43,126 bases of DNA from Pseudomonadales bacterium (GTDB lineage: Bacteria; Pseudomonadota; Gammaproteobacteria; Pseudomonadales; Pseudohongiellaceae). Shown here piece by piece: positions 38,089 to 43,126 of the stretch. The notes under the pieces are model-generated. The model ran no database searches. It was not told the DNA's origin and saw only the letters and a list, made by a program, of their open reading frames with translations. Each line of letters begins with the position of its first letter. Positions within the stretch are counted from its first letter, which is position 1. Location: contig JAJDYJ010000042.1 of the NCBI GenBank assembly GCA_022822865.1, positions 1-43,126 on the forward strand, given 5' to 3'. The position numbers were made by a program, and so were the translations under genes.

Positions 38089-39104
38089 ACTCTCCGCGAC
38101 GCATAGCCATCGATGCTATGGGCGGCGATCGGGGGGTAGGGGTTACGGTTCCCGCGGCAGGCCGCATTCTCGCCCGGCGCAGCGATCTTGAACTGGTGCT
38201 CGTAGGCGACAGCGACCGTATCGAGCCCCTGCTGTCGCGAATTCCCGCCGGAAACCGCAGCAAGTTGCGCATATTGCATACCGACACCGCCGTTGCCGAC
38301 GAAGACCCGCCCGGGTCGGTTTTGCGCAGCGCCCGGGAAAGTTCGATGTTCCTCGCTGCCGACATGGTGAAAAGCGGCGACGCCCAGGCCATGGTGAGCG
38401 CGGGCAATTCCGGCGCCCTGCTCATGATCGGACGGCATCTGCTGAAAACGATTCCCGGCATCCACAGGCCGGCCATGGTGGCGACCATACCGGGCGCCAG
38501 CAAGCAGAGCTTCCTGCTCGATGTCGGCGCCAATCCCGAATGCGACGCACAACACCTGTTCGAGTTCGCGGTTATGGGTTCGGTGCTGGCGGAAAGCCTC
38601 AACCGGGCTCCGGCCAGAGTAGGCCTGCTGAACATCGGCGCCGAGCATTACAAGGGAACCGAAGCCGTGCGGGAAGCGGCCGAGAAGCTCGAAAAATGCC
38701 GGGCGATCGACTACGTCGGCTTCATCGAGGCGAACGAGATCTATCAGGGCCAGGCCGATGTCGTGGTCTGCGACGGTTTCGTCGGCAATGTCACCATCAA
38801 GGCATCGCAAGGCGTGGCCAATGTCATCCGCAACGCGCTTTATCACAAGGCCGGACCCGCGTTTCTCAACCGGATCTCCAGATTCTTTTCCGCCCCGATC
38901 ATCAATTCGCTGACCATGCAGATCAACCCCGAACGATTCAACGGCGCATGCCTGCTCGGCCTGCAGGGAAACGTCGTCAAGAGTCACGGCAACGCTTCGG
39001 TGCTGGGTTTCTGCCACGCGATTCTCGAAGCCGCGAACGAAATCGATAACCAGGTTCCCCGGCTGATCGCAAACCGGGTGGAGACCATCATGGCCACCGC
39101 CTGA
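38085..39104 (+). CDS. plsX: Phosphate acyltransferase PlsX
   Basis: PlsX makes acyl-phosphate from acyl-ACP for phospholipid synthesis. The 339-residue product has the N-terminal [11 protein letters not shown] signature and later the [32 protein letters not shown] and [11 protein letters not shown] segments. The start is most likely TTG at 38085: an in-frame stop lies three codons upstream, and the next ATG is already inside the signature. This TTG overlaps the rpmF stop in TTGA, so translation is probably coupled. The next gene is fabD, with no fabH between. Confidence 0.95.
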   Translation: MNSPRRIAIDAMGGDRGVGVTVPAAGRILARRSDLELVLVGDSDRIEPLLSRIPAGNRSKLRILHTDTAVADEDPPGSVLRSARESSMFLAADMVKSGDAQAMVSAGNSGALLMIGRHLLKTIPGIHRPAMVATIPGASKQSFLLDVGANPECDAQHLFEFAVMGSVLAESLNRAPARVGLLNIGAEHYKGTEAVREAAEKLEKCRAIDYVGFIEANEIYQGQADVVVCDGFVGNVTIKASQGVANVIRNALYHKAGPAFLNRISRFFSAPIINSLTMQINPERFNGACLLGLQGNVVKSHGNASVLGFCHAILEAANEIDNQVPRLIANRVETIMATA

Positions 39105-39152
39105 ACGGCGCTCGGCCAGCCACAGTCCCATTCAATCATCGGCAGGATAATC

Positions 39153-40094
39153 ATGCGAGATTTTGCGGTTGTATTTCCCGGCCAGGGGTCACAGAAGAAG
39201 GGCATGTTGGCCGCGCTGGCCGGCACGAGCAAGACGATCGAAAACACGTTCGCCGAGGCGTCCGAGATTATCGGCCAGGATTTGTGGGACATAGCCTGGC
39301 ACGATCGGGACCAGACGCTCGACCAGACGCGGATCACCCAACCCGCCCTGCTGACGGCGGGCATCGCGCTCTGGCGGCTATGGCGGCAGCGAAACGGCGC
39401 CGAGCCGGCCATGCTCGCGGGCCACAGTCTCGGAGAATATTCCGCCCTGGTTGCCGCCGAAGTGCTGGAATTCGGCGCCGCCGTAGATGCAGTACACAAG
39501 CGGGGGATGTTCATGCAGCAGGCGGCGCCGCAGGGCGCAGGCGGCATGGCCGCGATCATCGGCCTCGACAGCGAAGAACTGGAGGAGGCGTGCCGCAAGG
39601 CCCAGGCGGCGGGGGAGGGCGCGGTATCCGCGGCAAATTACAATTCTCCCGGCCAGATCGTCATTGCCGGCGATGCGGCGGCGGTAGAACGCGCGATGCG
39701 GATGTGCCTGGAGGCCGGGGCGCGGCGCGCCTTGCCCGTCAAGATGTCCGTACCTTCGCATTGCGACCTGATGGAACCGGCCAGACGGCAACTTGAATCG
39801 GAGTTGGCCGCCCTGGACTTCCGCACCGCCAGGTTTCCCGTCGTGCAGAACGTCAACGGCCGGGCGAGCAGCGACCCCGGAGAACTCCGTGAGAACCTGA
39901 TCGAGCAGATTTGCCGCCCCGTGCGCTGGATCGACTGTATCGAATACATGGCGGGAGCCGGAATCTCCCGAATCCTCGAATGCGGTCCCGGCAAGGTGCT
40001 GACCGGGCTGATCAGGAGAATTTCCCCGCAAATCTCGACCTGGAATTGCGACGAGCCCGAGAGTCTTTCGCGGGCCGTGACCGAAACGGCATGA
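39153..40094 (+). CDS. fabD: Malonyl-CoA:ACP transacylase
   Basis: FabD transfers malonyl from CoA to acyl carrier protein. The 313-residue product begins FAVVFPGQGSQKKGML, has the nucleophile Ser92 in AGHSLGEYSAL and the catalytic His203 in SVPSHCDLM. QTRITQPALLTAG and the QNVNGR segment are also typical. It has an AGGATAA ribosome-binding region and lies 48 bp after plsX, in the space where fabH is found in E. coli. Confidence 0.97.
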   Translation: MRDFAVVFPGQGSQKKGMLAALAGTSKTIENTFAEASEIIGQDLWDIAWHDRDQTLDQTRITQPALLTAGIALWRLWRQRNGAEPAMLAGHSLGEYSALVAAEVLEFGAAVDAVHKRGMFMQQAAPQGAGGMAAIIGLDSEELEEACRKAQAAGEGAVSAANYNSPGQIVIAGDAAAVERAMRMCLEAGARRALPVKMSVPSHCDLMEPARRQLESELAALDFRTARFPVVQNVNGRASSDPGELRENLIEQICRPVRWIDCIEYMAGAGISRILECGPGKVLTGLIRRISPQISTWNCDEPESLSRAVTETA

Positions 40095-40147
40095 CAAATC
40101 GAGTATACTTCCACGTCGCCCGGCCTGGGCCGAAGCATTGAGAATTC

Positions 40148-40894
40148 ATGTCCGACACAAATGACAAGGTAGCATTGGTAACCGGCGCCAGCAGAGGCAT
40201 CGGCAAGGCCATCGCGCTGGAACTCGGCAGAGAAGGCTGCGTCATCGCGGGCACCGCCACCACGCAGGCGGGCGCCGAGGGCATTTCCGCTTCGCTGGCG
40301 GAACAGGGGATCGCGGGCCGCGGCTATCGCGTCGACGTGGGCTCCAGTGAATCCGTGGAAGAACTCATGGGAAGCCTGCTGGACGGCCCCGGCGCACCAG
40401 CCGTACTCGTGAACAACGCCGGCATCACCCGGGACAACCTGCTGCTGCGCATGAAAGAGGAAGAATGGAACGAGGTGATCAACGTCAATCTCAATTCCAT
40501 GTTCCGGCTTGCCAGAGCCTGCCTCAAGCCGATGACGCGGGCGCGATGGGGCAGAATAATCAACATCAGTTCGGTGGTCGGCTCGAGCGGCAACCCCGGC
40601 CAGAGCAACTATTGCGCTTCCAAGGCCGGAATCGAGGGATTCACGCGCTCCCTGGCAAGGGAAATCGGCTCACGGGGCATAACGGTGAACGCGGTGGCCC
40701 CCGGATTTATCGACACCGACATGACCGGCAACCTGCCCGAGAAGCAGGTGCAGGAAATGCTGAAACAGATTCCTCTGCAGCGGCTTGGCCGCGCGGAAGA
40801 GGTCGCTGCCGTGGTGAGATTCCTCGCTTCCGACAGCGGCGCTTACATCACGGGTGAAACCGTGCATGTAAACGGGGGGATGTATCTGGCCTGA
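40148..40894 (+). CDS. fabG: 3-oxoacyl-ACP reductase
   Basis: FabG reduces 3-oxoacyl-ACP with NADPH in fatty-acid elongation. The 248-residue short-chain dehydrogenase has VTGASRGIGKAIALELG, the NNAGITRDNLLLRM segment that is specific for FabG, and the catalytic Ser-Tyr-Lys set with Tyr155 and Lys159 in NYCASKAG. The C terminus GETVHVNGGMYLA is typical. It lies 53 bp after fabD and 185 bp before acpP. Confidence 0.96.
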   Translation: MSDTNDKVALVTGASRGIGKAIALELGREGCVIAGTATTQAGAEGISASLAEQGIAGRGYRVDVGSSESVEELMGSLLDGPGAPAVLVNNAGITRDNLLLRMKEEEWNEVINVNLNSMFRLARACLKPMTRARWGRIINISSVVGSSGNPGQSNYCASKAGIEGFTRSLAREIGSRGITVNAVAPGFIDTDMTGNLPEKQVQEMLKQIPLQRLGRAEEVAAVVRFLASDSGAYITGETVHVNGGMYLA

Positions 40895-40954
40895 GGGGCC
40901 GACTGCGGTACGATCCCGAACACGCCCCGCGAGGGCATTTTTTGAATTTGCACA

Positions 40955-40982
40955 TTACATCACTACCAAATAAGGGTACACT
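40955..40982 (+). promoter_or_regulatory. Possible promoter of acpP
   Basis: A -10-like TACACT (40977-40982) with a weak TTACAT (40955-40960) at a 16-bp spacer lies in the AT-rich part of the 185-bp fabG-acpP gap. A separate promoter is expected, since ACP is needed in large amounts, but the -35 match is poor. Confidence 0.35.
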
Positions 40983-41079
40983 TGGCGCACTAACGCGCAC
41001 CGCGGATCGAGTGCCGCCAGATTAAGGGAATAACGAGCTACCTCTGGTTGATTGATGGTATCAGGAGCTAGGAACAGTT

Positions 41080-41334
41080 ATGGCAAAGAATGACGAAAGC
41101 GATAAGCGAATTGACGAACGCGTCAAGGAAATTGTCTGCGACCAACTCGGCGTCAAGGCGGAAGACGTAAAGCCGTCGGCCTCCTTCGTCGAAGACCTGG
41201 GCGCGGACTCATTGGACACGGTCGAGTTGGTTATGGCCCTGGAAGAGGAGTTCGAAACCGAAATTCCTGACGAAGAAGCGGAAAAAATCACTACTGTCCA
41301 GTCCGCTTGTGATTACATCCGAAATCACCTGTAA
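41080..41334 (+). CDS. acpP: Acyl carrier protein
   Basis: This small acidic carrier of growing acyl chains has 84 residues, slightly longer than the E. coli protein at the N terminus ([19 protein letters not shown]). The phosphopantetheine attachment site is Ser44 in [12 protein letters not shown]. Helix 3 region [18 protein letters not shown] is canonical. It is preceded by a TAGGAACAG ribosome-binding region and followed by a strong terminator before fabF. Confidence 0.97.
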   Translation: MAKNDESDKRIDERVKEIVCDQLGVKAEDVKPSASFVEDLGADSLDTVELVMALEEEFETEIPDEEAEKITTVQSACDYIRNHL

Positions 41335-41355
41335 ACTTTTCTGTTATCGGAACAC

Positions 41356-41389
41356 AAGCTACCCGGAGTTCCATCCGGGTAGCTTTTTT
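41356..41389 (+). terminator. Rho-independent terminator between acpP and fabF
   Basis: A 12-bp stem AAGCTACCCGGA (41356-41367) pairs with TCCGGGTAGCTT (41374-41385), with a 6-nt loop and six T residues (41384-41389). It would stop or reduce transcription after acpP. fabF starts 30 bp downstream, so fabF expression would depend on readthrough or a promoter hidden inside acpP. Confidence 0.9.
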
Positions 41390-41418
41390 CTGCACCACCC
41401 CAAATCGAGGAACACGCT

Positions 41419-42660
41419 TTGAACGGCAGGCGGGTCGTAGTCACCGGAATGGGCATGGTCAGCCCGGCAGGCAACTCGGTGGAATCGAGTTGGGATGCGA
41501 TCTGCAGCGGCCGCAGCGGCATCGGGCACATAGAAATTTTCGACGTCTCGGAGTTCTCCACCCGTTTCGGCGGCATGGTCAAGGACTTCGATTGCTCCGA
41601 TTATATGTCTCCCAAAGACGCCCGCCGCATGGATGTCTTCATCCATTACGGCATCGCCGCCGGAATGCAGGCCATGAAGGATGCCGGGCTCGAGGACAGC
41701 GAGTGGAACCCGGAAAGAGCGGGCGCGGCCATTGGCTCGGGCATCGGCGGCATCGTCGCCATCGAGAAAACCTCGCTGCAGATCAGCGACACCGGGCCGC
41801 GCAAGGTCAGTCCTTTCTTCGTGCCGGGTTCGATCATCAATATGATCTCGGGCAATCTGTCCATGCAATTCGGCTTGCAGGGCCCCAACATCGCCGTCAC
41901 CACTGCCTGCGCCACGGGTACGCACAACATCGGTCTGGCGGCCAACATGATCAGTCTCGGCCAGGCCGAGATCATGCTGACCGGCGGCGCTGAAATGGCG
42001 ACCTGTCCGGTGGGCCTCGGCGGATTTTGCGCCGCCAGGGCGCTGTCGACCCGCAACGAGGATCCGCAACGGGCCAGCCGGCCCTGGGACAAGGACCGGG
42101 ACGGCTTCGTGCTGGGCGACGGCGCCGGCATGCTGGTGCTGGAAGAACTCGAACACGCCCGGGCGAGAGGCGCGGCAATCCACGCCGAACTGATCGGATT
42201 CGGCATGAGCGGCGACGCCTATCACGCCACGGCGCCGGCGCCGGGAGGGAAAGGCGCCGCATTATGCATGAACAACGCCTTGAACGATGCCGGGCTGAAT
42301 CCGGAACAGGTCGACTACATCAATGCCCATGGCACCTCAACCGTTGCCGGCGATGTCGCGGAGACCCATGCCATAAAGACCGTCTTCGGCGAACACGCCC
42401 GGTCTCTCAGCGTCAGTTCCAGCAAGTCGATGATCGGTCACTTGCTCGGAGCCGCCGGTTCGGTGGAGGCCATCGTCTCGATCCTGGCGATTCGCGACGG
42501 CATTGCGCCGCCCACGATCAATCTCGACGAGCCCGATCAGGACTGTGACCTCGATTATGTCCCGCACACCAGCCGCGAACTGGACATCCGCATCGCCCTG
42601 AGCAACTCATTCGGATTCGGCGGCACCAACGGCTCCCTGATCTTTTCTCGCCTCGATTGA
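41419..42660 (+). CDS. fabF: 3-oxoacyl-ACP synthase II
   Basis: FabF condenses acyl-ACP with malonyl-ACP. The 413-residue product has the catalytic triad Cys164 in [13 protein letters not shown], His304 in [12 protein letters not shown] and His341 in [14 protein letters not shown]. The start is TTG at 41419, with GAGGAAC upstream; [18 protein letters not shown] is the normal family start, and there is no ATG before the conserved block. The gene is separated from acpP by a terminator. Downstream are HR1 repeats and no further gene. Confidence 0.95.
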   Translation: MNGRRVVVTGMGMVSPAGNSVESSWDAICSGRSGIGHIEIFDVSEFSTRFGGMVKDFDCSDYMSPKDARRMDVFIHYGIAAGMQAMKDAGLEDSEWNPERAGAAIGSGIGGIVAIEKTSLQISDTGPRKVSPFFVPGSIINMISGNLSMQFGLQGPNIAVTTACATGTHNIGLAANMISLGQAEIMLTGGAEMATCPVGLGGFCAARALSTRNEDPQRASRPWDKDRDGFVLGDGAGMLVLEELEHARARGAAIHAELIGFGMSGDAYHATAPAPGGKGAALCMNNALNDAGLNPEQVDYINAHGTSTVAGDVAETHAIKTVFGEHARSLSVSSSKSMIGHLLGAAGSVEAIVSILAIRDGIAPPTINLDEPDQDCDLDYVPHTSRELDIRIALSNSFGFGGTNGSLIFSRLD

Positions 42661-42661
42661 T

Positions 42662-42680
42662 TGCGCACCATGTGAGTCGG
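42662..42680 (+). repeat. Solitary left-end sequence of HR1, next to copy F
   Basis: TGCGCACCATGTGAGTCGG directly after the fabF stop matches the outer left flank of HR1 (consensus roughly TCCGCACNATGTGAGTCG). It is followed by a 13-nt palindrome (GGAAGAATCTTCC) and not by a normal arm. It points toward copy F, whose own left flank is at its far end, so the two ends form inverted termini around copy F. Confidence 0.55.
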
Positions 42681-42701
42681 AAGAATCTTCCGGTGAATGG
42701 T

Positions 42702-42829
42702 GGCTTCGATCCGTCGCAGCCGGGTGACGGGGGTGCGGCGGACGCCGTAAATACATCCCTGTAGGCTCCGAGCTCGACATCCTGTCTCGCACGCCCGCCC
42801 CACCCCCGACACCCGGCTGCGACTCACAT
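42702..42829 (-). repeat. HR1 copy F, complete, minus orientation
   Basis: The arms at 42716-42741 and 42795-42820 pair at 24 of 26 positions and enclose a 53-nt loop. On the minus strand the loop has CTACAGGGATGTATTTACGG unchanged. The small internal hairpin reads GACA-GGA-TGTC, where copies A and G have GGCA and TGCC: both sides changed together. The right flank (GGATCGAAGCC on the minus strand) faces the end of fabF. Confidence 0.93.
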
Positions 42830-42927
42830 TGTGCGGAACTGATTGAAGGCATCAACCTCGAAGAGATACGAAAAGCCAAAATGAGAAGTGCTGATTGTGC
42901 ACTACCCGCCTTGACTGGATACGCACG

Positions 42928-42998
42928 ATGCGAGTCGCCGTCGGGTGGCGGAGATTCAGCGGGCGTGTGAGGCATGGATGCCGAACGCGAAGCCTACA
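42928..42998 (+). repeat. HR1 copy G, truncated in the loop
   Basis: The left flank (ATGCGAGTCGCC), a left arm and the first half of the loop are present, including GGCAT-GG-ATGCC. The match stops after GCCTACA; the following bases keep only scattered similarity to the loop end and no complementary right arm follows. It is a decayed or broken copy about 100 bp from copy F. Confidence 0.8.
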
Positions 42999-43126
42999 TG
43001 TATGGTCCGCCCCGCGTTTGCAAGCGTGAAGTTCGTGTGATGGGCAACACGGGAATCGGTTGCGAACATGTATCCGGCCTCTGTGTCGGAGCGCTTCGCT
43101 CCGGGGCCCTGAGGGGTTCCGCACAT
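42999..43126. other. Gene-free window end with a short hairpin and possible new HR1 flank
   Basis: No reading frame here looks like a protein. A GGAGCGCTTCGCTCC hairpin lies near 43088-43102. The last bases, GGTTCCGCACAT, match the beginning of the HR1 left flank, so another copy may start at the window edge. The match is short. Confidence 0.4.

Noticed and set aside
39105..39152. Hidden or degraded fabH between plsX and fabD
   Set aside because: Only 48 bp are available and they show no FabH remnant.
42852..43124. Open frame of 90 codons on the minus strand at the window end
   Set aside because: It covers HR1-G and adjacent repeat-like DNA, is rich in Arg, His and Cys, and has no recognised domain or clear ribosome-binding site.

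Overview
The window reads as a chromosomal stretch of a GC-rich Gammaproteobacterium. The evidence is gene content and order: a gltA / sdhCDAB-sucAB-lpd-sucCD block, a TonB2-type (TtpC) energy-transduction cluster, a pssA-msrPQ group, dusA, rluC, mlaA and an rpmF-plsX-fabDG-acpP-fabF lipid cluster. No transposase, integrase, phage gene, rRNA or CRISPR array is visible. The assignment to class is inference from gene families; no finer placement is justified.

Layout. 1-2661: phosphatidylserine synthase and the periplasmic methionine sulfoxide repair pair MsrP/MsrQ. 2798-6477: a MoxR ATPase with its VWA/CoxE-like partner, then a FadD-type acyl-CoA ligase. 6613-12556: HrpA helicase, MlaA, and (minus strand) a TerB-like protein and DusA. 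12711-14198: gltX, divergent from dusA. 14618-27260: the TCA block (citrate synthase, succinate dehydrogenase, 2-oxoglutarate dehydrogenase, succinyl-CoA synthetase), interrupted only by a minus-strand tRNA-Ala(GGC). 27473-32722: DUF3450, TtpC, ExbB, ExbD, TonB and a TPR protein, closed by a strong terminator that lies on top of a heat-shock type promoter for htpG. 32829-37638: htpG, argS (minus), rluC. 37909-42660: rpmF and fatty-acid synthesis genes, without fabH or yceD.

The most unusual content is not protein-coding. Two families of intergenic hairpin repeats are scattered through the window. Family 1 (called HR1 here; seven copies plus solitary ends) has a nearly invariant loop of about 53 nt and conserved flanks. 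Its 18-31 bp stem differs in sequence from copy to copy while remaining almost perfectly self-complementary within each copy. This is the reverse of a classical MITE, whose terminal repeats are shared between copies. Family 2 (HR2; two copies) also has hairpins with compensatory changes, and one HR2 copy sits inside a broken HR1 copy whose stem arms no longer match. HR1 copies mark the edges of most functional modules (pssA, gltA, sdh, argS/htpG, rpmF-fab), and three intact copies lie immediately upstream of a start codon or of a clear sigma70-type promoter.

Working together, the genes provide central carbon oxidation feeding the respiratory quinone pool (gltA, sdh, suc), membrane lipid synthesis and maintenance (pssA, plsX, fab, acpP, fadD, mlaA), energised outer-membrane uptake (TonB2 cluster), translation functions (gltX, argS, dusA, rluC, rpmF, tRNA-Ala) and protein or RNA quality control (htpG, msrPQ, hrpA).
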